A stretch of 30,132 nt of DNA from Kiritimatiellia bacterium (GCA_028701555.1 JAQVQN010000001.1:1-30132), one strand, 5' to 3'; numbered from the stretch's first letter, positions 9,558 to 16,525 are shown. Translations and numbers: made by a program. The notes: generated by a model not told the origin, from the letters alone.

Positions 9558-9866
9558 GAGCATCTCCCGTTTATAAAAGCTTTTAATAAAGCTAAACGCA
9601 CATCAGATTAGACGTGCAACACTTATATTATAACAAAAGCGTTAAGTTTTTCGCAATGCCCCCAGCGTTACAGTTTTGTAATCACAGGAATGCGGAGGCG
9701 ACAGGCATGGGCAGGGAGTAGAGGCAAGCCAGCCGCCCGGGGCTCTGGGCGAAAACAGAGGGGTAACGAGAGTTGAACGATTACGAGCAAGATTATCGAG
9801 AAATTTGGAGGAGTAGGTGTTATATTCGGGCGGGGTTGGCTAATATTTAACAGAGAGAGGTGTGTT
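9558..9866. other. Intergenic region between divergent lipoprotein and ECF sigma genes
   Basis: About 309 bases without a credible gene. The left third carries the lipoprotein leader and promoter. The right two thirds (9660-9850) is purine-rich on the + strand and has only weak features: a small CGCCC/GGGCG hairpin near 9735-9750 and AT-rich stretches near 9820 and 9841. No convincing sigma-70 promoter for the ECF gene could be picked. A minus-strand open frame at 9668-9910 looks spurious. Confidence 0.6.
9627..9656 (-). promoter_or_regulatory. Sigma-70 promoter of the small lipoprotein gene
   Basis: On the minus strand, TTGCGA (9656-9651) and a perfect TATAAT (9632-9627) are separated by 18 bases. 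The predicted start near 9620 gives a leader of about 60 bases before the ATG at 9557. Confidence 0.75.
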
Positions 9867-10400
9867 TTGCTGAGCAGGAAACAAAAAATCCGCGTTGAAG
9901 TGTTTGTCACGCGCCTGACCGAGGCGCAGTTTGACCTGCATTCCTATATCACATATCTGCTTGGCAACATCACTGACGCCTATGATGTGCTGCAAGAAAC
10001 CAATCTGATCCTGTGGCAGAAGGCGAAAACCTATGACGCCGCTAAACCCTTCTTGGCTTGGGCGCGCAGCATTGCCTATTTTCAGGCATTGAAGTTCCGC
10101 AAGTCACGTTCTCGTGAACGTCTTGTGTTCGATAACGACTTGCTTGAGACTGTGGCTGCCCGAGCCGAGGATGAGACGGGGCACCAGCACCTGCTTGACA
10201 AGATGGAGCTGTGCTTTGAGCGGCTGTCGCCAGAGCAACGCGCAGTGATGTTCGCCAAGTATCAGGAGGGTGATTCTCTGGCGGTGATCGCCGAAAAGAT
10301 GGGGTGTTCCGTCGCTTCGGTTGGCATGCTGCTGATGCGCATACGCAGGAAATTGGCCAAGTGCATACGTGAGGCAGTTGCCCGGGAGGCCACCGCATGA
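9867..10400 (+). CDS. ECF RNA polymerase sigma factor, Rhodopirellula/Verrucomicrobium type
   Basis: A 177-aa sigma-70 family factor with only regions 2 and 4. Region 2 spans roughly residues 20-85 (A-Y-D-V-L-Q-E-T-N then F-L-A-W-A-R-S-I-A-Y, the core-binding and -10 recognition helices). Region 4 is at about 110-170, with a helix-turn-helix running through D-S-L-A-V-I-A-E-K-M-G-C-S-V-A-S-V. Size and motifs fit the family often paired with FecR-like proteins in planctomycetes and verrucomicrobia. The start is TTG 9867, six bases after AGAGAGAGG (9852-9860); no ATG is available. The stop overlaps the FecR/SUMF1 start (ATGA, 10397-10400), so the two are translationally coupled. By family logic the downstream FecR-like protein should control its activity; this is inference. 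Confidence 0.9.
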   Translation: MLSRKQKIRVEVFVTRLTEAQFDLHSYITYLLGNITDAYDVLQETNLILWQKAKTYDAAKPFLAWARSIAYFQALKFRKSRSRERLVFDNDLLETVAARAEDETGHQHLLDKMELCFERLSPEQRAVMFAKYQEGDSLAVIAEKMGCSVASVGMLLMRIRRKLAKCIREAVAREATA

Positions 10401-10410
10401 TAACCTCCCG
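10383..10410 (+). promoter_or_regulatory. RNA hairpin covering the Shine-Dalgarno and start of the FecR/SUMF1 gene
   Basis: Perfect 7-bp inverted repeat CGGGAGG (10383-10389) and CCTCCCG (10404-10410). The GGGAGG half is the ribosome binding site for ATG 10397, and the 14-base loop holds the ATGA stop/start overlap. Ribosomes finishing the sigma gene would open it, coupling the two translations. Confidence 0.55.
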
Positions 10411-12964
10411 CGAAGAGTTTGATGCATTGCTAGCGGCGGTCATCGGGTTAGAAGCGGATGCTGCCGAAATCACCCGTTTCAACGCGCTGCTGCGTGAGCA
10501 GCCGGATCTGCTGGAGTTATATTTCGACCAGATGCGCGTTCACCTGTTGGCCGACAGGATGCTGCGGCACGCGGTACGGGCGTTGCCAGATACGGTTGGG
10601 TTTGTCGATGCTGTGGGTGGTGTCCAGCTCCGAGAAACTACGCCGGTGCAATCTGCGGTTAGAGATGCCTTGGTCAAAAGCGTTCACATGACTGGGTGGC
10701 GGCGGGGCGCACGTTTCATGAAGATTGCGGCTGCTGCTGCGGTGCTGGCGCTGGCGGGTGCCGGGCTGTGGCTGGCAGCGGATGACTGGCGACTGGCGAC
10801 CGGCGACGGGCGGTTCTCGCAAGAACTCCCGTCAGTCGCCAGTCGCCTGTTGCCAGTCGAGATCCTCCATCACTGGGGCTCATGCAACCTTGAGGTGCCG
10901 GAGCGTCTGCCGGGGACTTTGCGCATGACCAACGGGCGGATCAAGGCGCGGCTGTCGTCCGGCATCGAGCTGATCCTTTTCGGCCCGTTCGAGATGGAGA
11001 TCAAGACCTCCAAGGAGGCGCGGCTGGTGTCCGGTCGCATGCTGGCCGACATCCCCGCCAAGGACGGCGGCTTCACGCTGCGCACGCCCGACCTGGAGAT
11101 GTGGGACAACGGCGCGCTCTTCAGCGTGGCGGTCACGGAAGGGGGCTCGGACATCTTCGTGTTCAAGGGCGAGGTGCAGGTGGTCGAGTCCGACGGCGAG
11201 CCTGTGGACATCTGCCGCACAGGCGAGGGCGCACGGGTGCGGCGCGACAACAGAAGCGCGTTCAAGGTTGCGGCCGACTGGCCATACGCTTTAGAGATGC
11301 TGGCTCGGGTAGAGCAGAAGGGCGCGCTCAACGATCCCGAGGACGCGCTGTGGGTGGCCTCGCGCGTCTCCGACATCTGGACCGAGCGCTGGATGCCCAA
11401 GGTGGTCAAGCGCCCCAAGCCAGTGCCGGGCCTGCGCGGAGGTCGGGAGTCGGCAGTGGCAGTCGGCAGCGGCAGTCGCCAGTCGGCAGGCGGGGGCCGG
11501 CAATCTGCGTCCGGGGTCCTGAGTCCTGGGTCCGCAACAATCGCAAGTAAGGGCGCGGCCTTGCACCCGTCTGACAATCTCACTAGCGGCGGGGTGGCCC
11601 CTGCCGCAGTAAAAACCATAGCGGCCTTGACGCCGCAGAACGAGGAGGAAGCGATGAAGGCAACAGCGAAGACAGCGGCGGCCGTTACGGCTGCGGCCCT
11701 TATGGGCGCGGGCGCGGCGTGGGCGGTGCCCACGGTCTCGAACGTCAATATGACTCAAATGGCAAACAGCCGGATGGTGCAGGTCACGTATGATCTGGCA
11801 GGCGAGAACGCTATCGTTACGCTTTCGATCGAGACTAATGGCGTGGCGATACCCGACAGCGCGGTGACGACGCTGTCAGGCGACGTGTGCAAGGAGGTCG
11901 TTGCCGGAACCGGCAAGACCATCTACTGGAACGCGGGTGCGGACTGGCCTGAAAACTTGACCGAGAGCGCCAAGGCACGCGTGACAGTGTGGTCGTTAGA
12001 CGCGCCGCCGCAGTACAGCGCGATTGATGTCGCCGCAGGTTCTGCCGCCTCGTCATATCCGGTCTTCTACTATAACAGCGACGAGGCTGTGCCTGGCGGT
12101 GTCACTAACGAAATCTACAAAACCATCCGCATACTTCTGCGCAAGCTGCCGCCGACCGGCGGCGCGGGCTTTATGATGGGCTCGCCGACAACCGAAGCGT
12201 TCCGTTCTCCAAATGGAGAACGCGAGAACTGGCATAATGTGATCCTTAACAATGCGGTCTACATTGGTGTATATGAGATCACACAGAGCCAGTGGTATCA
12301 GGTCATGGGCACCTGGCCGTCCCACTTCAACAATAGCGATTACCGTCTGGCGCGTCCGGTTGAAAAGGTGACATACAACGACATCCGTGGTTTTTCGGCC
12401 GGCGCGGGCTGGCCGGGCAGTGACGCAGTCGACGGCACCTCCTTCATGGGGCGCATCCGTTCAAAGACCGTTGTCGCAGGCTTCGACCTCCCCACCGATG
12501 CTCAGTGGGAGTATGCCTGCCGGGCGGGAAAATCCAGCGCACTGAACGACGGCACACTTAACATCACCAACACAGACTCCGACGCGCAGTTGGATATGCT
12601 GGCCCGCTACAAGTTCAACGACGGCTGGTGGTGGAACGGCTCAACTTGGGTTACTGCCCCGCAGAACAGCAGCGCGGAGAACGGCACCGCCATCGTCGGC
12701 TCCTACGCGCCTAACGCCTGGGGGCTCTACGACATGCACGGCAATGTTTACGAGTGGTGTCTGGACTGGTACACACCACTGCTGGGATTCACTACCGTAA
12801 CTGACCCGGTCGGTCCTTCAAGCGGCGAAGACGGCAAGCGCGTTTTCAGAGGTGGGGCGTTTGATCAACCGGCTGCCGGGTGCCGCTCCGCTTATCGCAC
12901 AAGGGCCACCCCAGACTCATCTTGGGAAAGCGGCGGCTTCCGACTTGCGCGGACATTGCCGTAA
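10397..12964 (+). CDS. FecR-like transmembrane protein continuous in frame with a secreted SUMF1-fold protein
   Basis: An 855-codon frame with two parts. The first resembles a sigma regulator: cytoplasmic helical residues 1-105, a membrane helix at about 109-127, and a FecR-like beta domain at about 170-290 (L-S-S-G-I-E-L-I-L-F-G-P-F, then a V-F-K-G-E-V-Q-V strand). A Pro/Ser/Ala-rich linker with repeat-derived sequence fills 330-415. From Met420 a second protein seems to begin: a signal-peptide-like stretch ending A-A-W-A, a beta-rich region, and a SUMF1-fold domain at about 580-853 (G-N-V-Y-E-W and R-V-F-R-G-G-A-F motifs). A Shine-Dalgarno precedes Met420, so a separate secreted product is likely. 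The SUMF1 part lacks the M-C-x4-C type cysteine pair of true formylglycine-generating enzyme and is probably non-catalytic. Whether the fusion exists as one chain cannot be told from sequence. Confidence 0.85.
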   Translation: MITSREEFDALLAAVIGLEADAAEITRFNALLREQPDLLELYFDQMRVHLLADRMLRHAVRALPDTVGFVDAVGGVQLRETTPVQSAVRDALVKSVHMTGWRRGARFMKIAAAAAVLALAGAGLWLAADDWRLATGDGRFSQELPSVASRLLPVEILHHWGSCNLEVPERLPGTLRMTNGRIKARLSSGIELILFGPFEMEIKTSKEARLVSGRMLADIPAKDGGFTLRTPDLEMWDNGALFSVAVTEGGSDIFVFKGEVQVVESDGEPVDICRTGEGARVRRDNRSAFKVAADWPYALEMLARVEQKGALNDPEDALWVASRVSDIWTERWMPKVVKRPKPVPGLRGGRESAVAVGSGSRQSAGGGRQSASGVLSPGSATIASKGAALHPSDNLTSGGVAPAAVKTIAALTPQNEEEAMKATAKTAAAVTAAALMGAGAAWAVPTVSNVNMTQMANSRMVQVTYDLAGENAIVTLSIETNGVAIPDSAVTTLSGDVCKEVVAGTGKTIYWNAGADWPENLTESAKARVTVWSLDAPPQYSAIDVAAGSAASSYPVFYYNSDEAVPGGVTNEIYKTIRILLRKLPPTGGAGFMMGSPTTEAFRSPNGERENWHNVILNNAVYIGVYEITQSQWYQVMGTWPSHFNNSDYRLARPVEKVTYNDIRGFSAGAGWPGSDAVDGTSFMGRIRSKTVVAGFDLPTDAQWEYACRAGKSSALNDGTLNITNTDSDAQLDMLARYKFNDGWWWNGSTWVTAPQNSSAENGTAIVGSYAPNAWGLYDMHGNVYEWCLDWYTPLLGFTTVTDPVGPSSGEDGKRVFRGGAFDQPAAGCRSAYRTRATPDSSWESGGFRLARTLP
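10784..10858. repeat. Long imperfect palindrome inside the FecR-like coding region
   Basis: The left arm GACTGGCGACTGGCGAC (10784-10800) is matched by GTCGCCAGTCGCC (10835-10847) in inverted order. An inner pair, GACGGG...CCCGTC and GTTCT...AGAAC, closes the centre near 10815. A further GCCAGTC follows at 10852-10858. It translates in frame into W-R-L-A-T-G-D-G-R between the membrane helix and the FecR-like domain. Confidence 0.75.
11449..11540. repeat. Tandem AGTCGGC-type short repeats in the FecR/SUMF1 linker
   Basis: Six-to-seven-base units (AGTCGGC, AGTGGC, AGTCGGC, AGCGGC, AGTCGCC, AGTCGGC) run from 11449 to about 11488, followed near 11513-11532 by GGTCCTGAGTCC-type units. The 13-mer CAGTCGCCAGTCG at 11473-11485 is identical to 10833-10845 in the upstream palindrome, so both blocks come from the same repeat family. 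Confidence 0.65.
11643..11656 (+). promoter_or_regulatory. Internal ribosome binding site and start for the SUMF1 part
   Basis: AGGAGGA at 11643-11649 lies four bases before an in-frame ATG at 11654 (codon 420 of the long frame). The next 25 codons give a short basic end (M-K-A-T-A-K), an Ala-rich hydrophobic core and an A-W-A signal-peptidase-like site. Confidence 0.6.
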
Positions 12965-12974
12965 GTGTGCGCAT

Positions 12975-13010
12975 CAGGGATCGTCCGCAGGGCCGATCCC
13001 TGTGTCTTTT
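12975..13010 (+). terminator. Probable terminator after the FecR/SUMF1 gene
   Basis: 9-bp perfect stem CAGGGATCG (12975-12983) and CGATCCCTG (12994-13002) with a ten-base loop, followed by TGTCTTTT. It begins ten bases after the stop. The T tract is interrupted, so termination may be partial. Confidence 0.6.
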
Positions 13011-13047
13011 AACCTGTCTTTCCTTCAAAAGTCCACACGAGGACGCA

Positions 13048-15366
13048 ATGATGAAATTCCTATGCCACGGGTTGGTGCTTTCTGCCGCCTTGGCTTTGCC
13101 CGTGTCCGGATCGCCGGGAAAGTCTGCCGGGACTTTTAGCGACATCAACGCCCTGTTGTCTTGCAGTCCACGCGATGACCTGATCGGTCCGGAAATGTGG
13201 ACCGCCTGGCGCAATGAGCTGGTTTTCGACAACGGCAACAGCACCGCCTTTATCGGTGGCCAGCTTCCGCATTACGCCTGGTCGCCGCCAAAACCCGGAC
13301 TTAACGGGCATCTGCATATTTTGCACGGCACTGCCTACACTGATCCCATCCAGATCGAGATAACAGAGATCGACGGCGAAAATAGCGCCGTGCTGCAGCT
13401 TGTGCCCACGCGCAATACTTGGACTCCGGCGCTTTTGACCACGTATTACCGCAGTAGGCCTAATACCCTTGGAACGGATTACATCAAGAGCGGTGGCTGT
13501 GCGCTAAAAGAGACAAAATGCATAACAAGAGATAACGTCTTCATCTCTGAAATGGAAATCAGCAACTGCAGCCCGGTTCCGCGAGTGTACAATATATGTG
13601 TATCCAGTAAGATGCCCGCGCTGCCTGTAGTGAAAACTGACAAAGGCGCGGCCATGTCAGGCTCTTTTGCGTTCGACACTTTTTCGTTCGGCAGAAAAAC
13701 GCCGCGCAAAGGTTTTTCAGCCATGGCGATTCAAGCCGAGGCGTTCACTTGGCGGATCATGCTGTCGCCCTGGGAAAAAAAGACGGTTCGCTATGCTTTT
13801 GCCGTCGACGGCTTGTCAGCCGAAAACGCTTTAACCAAAGTGCAAGCCGCGCTAGCTGATGCGGCGGTATTCAACCGCAATGTGTCGGCATTCAACCGTT
13901 GGTTCGCCGACAACGTACCGGAACTGCTGCTGGATAATCCAGACTTGCTGAAAATGTATTATTACCGCTGGTTTGTTGTATACCGCAGCATTCATGAAGC
14001 CCGGCGGCTGCTTCCGGATCACGAATACCCGCGTCCGGTCATGTATGAAAGCCCCGCCGGCCCTTGGTATGGATGCGTGATCGGGCTGCCTGTGCCGATG
14101 CAAATACTTGAAGCCGCTTGGCTGCGTGACTCCACGATAGGCTGGAACCATATCTTGAATTGGGCCGAAAAAGTCCACGGTTACCGCGGCTATGTTCAAT
14201 TTACGCCGATGGCTGTTTGGAAGTTTTACAGGAATCACCCGAATAAAACATATTTAAACGCAGTTTTTGAAGCCATGAAGGCTTTTGCTCTTGAAAAGGC
14301 GAAACCACCGTTTGATCGCCTGCCCGTGCAGCGGAGCAGTTGGGAACCCGGTGCCGAATACTCGCCAAATTTCTATCAGTTCACTGCTCCCCCGTGGGAT
14401 TACCGCAACGACATGCAATTCTATAAAACCGCGACCAACCTGTATGTGGCCTCCCTGATACGTCTGGACACGGCCGGATACACGGCCGGATCCCTTTCGG
14501 CAACAAGCAAGATGGCAGGCCTGCTGGGAAAGGAAGAAGACCGGGCCGAGATGCGGCACGCCTACGAAAAAATGCTGTCATTAATCAAGCGTGACCACTG
14601 GGACCAGAAACTCGGAATGTTCCTGGCCGCCGACCCAGCCAGCGGCCAACTGGCGGATCAGGCGGCCTGCTATGACAGTTTTGTGCCCTTCATGTGGGGC
14701 ATGGCACAGGAGCCGCAGTACCAGATGGCTTTTGACAAGCTGTTCGATCCCGCGTGGTTCTGGGACGAGTTCCCGTTCACCACCGCAGCCAAAAACTGCC
14801 CCATGTATTTTGACGGCAACGCGGTCGTGGGCCCGACCGAAGCGTCCTTAACCAAACCAAGCTATTACGGATGCAGTTGGAACGGGCCGACATGGAATTA
14901 CGCCAACACACTGTACGCGGAGGCGTTGGGTCAGGGTGCGCTACAACGTGCCGAGCTGCGGGACAAATGGGTTGATTTCTTTATCCGCTGGAGTGATATG
15001 CATTTCTTGTATGGCGACAAATCCGTGCCGTGCGCGACGGAGCACCACCGCCCGAATGACGGGGCGCGGTTTGGCCGACCCGCCGAGTATTTTCACAGCT
15101 CCTGGCTAGATCCGTTTTATTCCTATTGGTGCGGCATCCGCCTCGGGGACGACTTACGGACACTGACCTTTGATCCCTTTACCCGAGAGCCGTTCACGCT
15201 TCACATGGTCAAAATCGCGGACGGAATGTATACGTTTGAGCAGACCTCGCCTGATGCCGACGGTCAGCGTATGTTGCGTGTCATGGATGAGCAGGGCCGC
15301 GTGCTTGGCTCGGCGCGCGGTCAGCTCACAATCAATATTACGGGCTCTTCACCCGCAAAATTATAA
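13048..15366 (+). CDS. Secreted (alpha/alpha)6 glycoside hydrolase, MGH1/GH63-like
   Basis: A 772-aa protein with an N-terminal signal peptide (M-M-K-F-L-C-H-G-L-V-L-S-A-A-L-A-L). Residues of roughly 40-270 look like a beta-sandwich. From about 290 onward it is helical with hallmarks of six-hairpin glycosidases: Y-Y-Y-R-W, W-L-R-D-S, W-E-P-G-A-E-Y-S-P at 432-440, W-N-G-P-T-W at 611-616, and a C-terminal Y-F-H-S-S-W-L-D-P. These resemble the mannosylglycerate-hydrolase-like/GH63/trehalase group, where an Asp and a Glu do catalysis; I cannot assign them securely. The substrate is unknown. I use ATG 13048; ATG 13051 is equally possible and better spaced from GAGGA (13039-13043). The frame is open back to 12880, but that would overlap the SUMF1 gene and lose the signal peptide. 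It follows the sigma/FecR genes, suggesting a shared physiological theme. Confidence 0.82.
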   Translation: MMKFLCHGLVLSAALALPVSGSPGKSAGTFSDINALLSCSPRDDLIGPEMWTAWRNELVFDNGNSTAFIGGQLPHYAWSPPKPGLNGHLHILHGTAYTDPIQIEITEIDGENSAVLQLVPTRNTWTPALLTTYYRSRPNTLGTDYIKSGGCALKETKCITRDNVFISEMEISNCSPVPRVYNICVSSKMPALPVVKTDKGAAMSGSFAFDTFSFGRKTPRKGFSAMAIQAEAFTWRIMLSPWEKKTVRYAFAVDGLSAENALTKVQAALADAAVFNRNVSAFNRWFADNVPELLLDNPDLLKMYYYRWFVVYRSIHEARRLLPDHEYPRPVMYESPAGPWYGCVIGLPVPMQILEAAWLRDSTIGWNHILNWAEKVHGYRGYVQFTPMAVWKFYRNHPNKTYLNAVFEAMKAFALEKAKPPFDRLPVQRSSWEPGAEYSPNFYQFTAPPWDYRNDMQFYKTATNLYVASLIRLDTAGYTAGSLSATSKMAGLLGKEEDRAEMRHAYEKMLSLIKRDHWDQKLGMFLAADPASGQLADQAACYDSFVPFMWGMAQEPQYQMAFDKLFDPAWFWDEFPFTTAAKNCPMYFDGNAVVGPTEASLTKPSYYGCSWNGPTWNYANTLYAEALGQGALQRAELRDKWVDFFIRWSDMHFLYGDKSVPCATEHHRPNDGARFGRPAEYFHSSWLDPFYSYWCGIRLGDDLRTLTFDPFTREPFTLHMVKIADGMYTFEQTSPDADGQRMLRVMDEQGRVLGSARGQLTINITGSSPAKL

Positions 15367-15378
15367 TTCCTGATGATA

Positions 15379-15407
15379 CTGACAAGGACGATGTGATTTG
15401 GTATCGT
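15379..15407 (+). promoter_or_regulatory. Possible promoter of the SGNH hydrolase gene
   Basis: CTGACA (15379-15384) and TATCGT (15402-15407) are spaced by 17 bases in the gap after the glycosidase. The leader would be about 50 bases and would contain the hairpin at 15419-15436. Confidence 0.35.
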
Positions 15408-15418
15408 AAAAACAATTT

Positions 15419-15436
15419 CAAAGACTGTGGTCTTTG
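15419..15436 (+). promoter_or_regulatory. Leader hairpin upstream of the SGNH hydrolase gene
   Basis: A perfect 7-bp stem CAAAGAC / GTCTTTG with loop TGTG. It ends 14 bases before the AGGAGA ribosome binding site (15451-15456). There is no T run, so it is not a typical terminator; it may stabilise or regulate the mRNA. Confidence 0.4.
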
Positions 15437-15463
15437 CTGGTTCATTATTTAGGAGAAAGTATC

Positions 15464-16189
15464 ATGAGAAACCTTAAAACGGGAATATTGTTGGGGGCGC
15501 TGGCCTTGGCGGCCGGTTCGGTTTTGGCTCAAAGTTTGTCGACCACACCGACGCACCGGATGGAGCAGGAGTGGTGGAAAAAGCGCTTTGAGGCCAAGCT
15601 TGAGCTGGTTAAGCAGGGCGGTTGGGAACTGGTCTTCATGGGCGATTCCATCACGCACGGATGGGAGGGCAGCGGCAAAGCGGTCTGGGCGGAGAACTTC
15701 GGCGCGTACAAGGCTTTGAATCTCGGGTATGGCGGTGACCGCACAGAGCATGTGCTGTGGCGTCTGGATAACGGCGAGCTGGACGGTTATCAGCCCCGGC
15801 TGCTTGTGCTGATGATCGGCACCAATAACACCGGCCACAGGCCGCTTGAGCAAGAGAGTCCCGAGGACACGGCGGCGGGCATCAAGGCGATTCTGGAAAA
15901 AATAGGTCAAAAGTCACCGTCGACCAAGGTGCTGCTGCTGGCGATCTTCCCGCGTGACGAGAAGCCGGACGGCGAGAAGCGTGTGCGCAACGAGAAGGTC
16001 AACGCGATGATCAAAGGGTTTGCGGACGGCAAGCGCGTGATCTTCATGGACATCAACAAAGAGATGCTTGAAGCGGACGGCACGCTGACCAAAGAGATGA
16101 TGCCGGATTTCCTGCATCCCAAAGAGAAAGGCTACGGGATCTGGGCCAAGGCGGTACTGCCCGTGGTGAAGGAAGCGCTCGGGAAATAA
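15464..16189 (+). CDS. Secreted SGNH/GDSL hydrolase (PAF-acetylhydrolase-like)
   Basis: A 241-aa exported esterase-type hydrolase. The signal peptide runs to about A-L-A-Q-S (residues 1-23). The SGNH blocks are in order: Ser62 in F-M-G-D-S-I-T-H-G-W, the oxyanion Gly in L-G-Y-G-G-D-R-T, Asn in I-G-T-N-N (120-122), and Asp215/His218 in D-F-L-H-P. The sequence style is that of the platelet-activating-factor acetylhydrolase-like group common in PVC and Bacteroidota glycan clusters, where members often remove acetyl groups from carbohydrates; the substrate here is inferred only from the glycosidase next door. The start is ATG 15464 with AGGAGA seven bases upstream. A strong terminator follows 31 bases after the stop. 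Confidence 0.88.
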   Translation: MRNLKTGILLGALALAAGSVLAQSLSTTPTHRMEQEWWKKRFEAKLELVKQGGWELVFMGDSITHGWEGSGKAVWAENFGAYKALNLGYGGDRTEHVLWRLDNGELDGYQPRLLVLMIGTNNTGHRPLEQESPEDTAAGIKAILEKIGQKSPSTKVLLLAIFPRDEKPDGEKRVRNEKVNAMIKGFADGKRVIFMDINKEMLEADGTLTKEMMPDFLHPKEKGYGIWAKAVLPVVKEALGK

Positions 16190-16220
16190 CGCGGGATTGC
16201 AGGGTTTGCGGAAAAAGCAT

Positions 16221-16249
16221 AAGAACCCCGGCAACGGGGTTCTTTTTTT
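16221..16249 (+). terminator. Strong rho-independent terminator after the SGNH hydrolase
   Basis: 9-bp perfect stem AAGAACCCC (16221-16229) and GGGGTTCTT (16236-16244) with loop GGCAAC, followed by T residues to 16249. Confidence 0.93.
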
Positions 16250-16307
16250 GTGCGGACTCGAAGGCGGCATACGGTTGTGAATTTCATGGCTTGCCAGCCG
16301 TAGTCTT

Positions 16308-16345
16308 GACGCGCCGGTGAATATATGACGCGCCGGTGAATATAT
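16308..16345. repeat. Perfect tandem duplication of a 19-bp unit
   Basis: GACGCGCCGGTGAATATAT occurs twice head to tail, at 16308-16326 and 16327-16345, with no spacer. It lies in the gap between the SGNH terminator and the tRNA. Confidence 0.9.
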
Positions 16346-16357
16346 ACAGGAAGCTCG

Positions 16358-16423
16358 GCCCGCCTTCGCGGATACGGCTACGGCGGGCAGCCTGCGCTTT
16401 CCACTGCGCGGCAAGCGTAGGCT
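16358..16423. repeat. Double palindromic element abutting the tRNA-Ser 3' end
   Basis: Two adjacent inverted repeats: GCCCGCC (16358-16364) with GGCGGGC (16382-16388), and AGCCTGCGC (16389-16397) with GCGTAGGCT (16415-16423, one mismatch). The second arm ends on the base encoding the last A of the tRNA CCA. It resembles REP/BIME-type or small dispersed elements in form; it may also end the tRNA transcript. Confidence 0.6.
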
Positions 16424-16512
16424 GGCGGAGAGGGAGGGATTCGAACCCCCGGTACCTTGCGGCACGCATGATTTCGAGTCATGTGCATTCAACCAGGCTC
16501 TGCCACCTCTCC
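16423..16512 (-). tRNA. tRNA-Ser, anticodon CGA, CCA encoded
   Basis: On the minus strand the acceptor arm GGAGAGG pairs with CCTCTCC, followed by discriminator G and an encoded CCA (16425-16423). The anticodon arm is CATGA - loop CTCGAAA - TCATG, which gives anticodon CGA and reads UCG. A long variable arm (TGCC GCAA GGTA) marks a class II tRNA, as expected for serine, and the T arm has GGTTCGAATCC. Length is 90 bases including CCA. Confidence 0.95.
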
Positions 16513-16525
16513 GGAAAACGTGGTC

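Noticed and set aside
9668..9910. An 80-codon minus-strand frame between the lipoprotein and sigma genes
   Set aside because: Overlaps the start of the sigma gene, composition looks random (Pro/Ser/Leu), and there is no ribosome site.
12880..13047. An upstream in-frame start for the glycosidase
   Set aside because: It would overlap the SUMF1 coding end and the terminator hairpin, has no signal peptide at its start, and lacks a good ribosome site, unlike ATG 13048/13051.
16308..16345. The tandem 19-bp repeat as a CRISPR remnant
   Set aside because: There are only two units with no spacer between them, and no cas gene is in the window.
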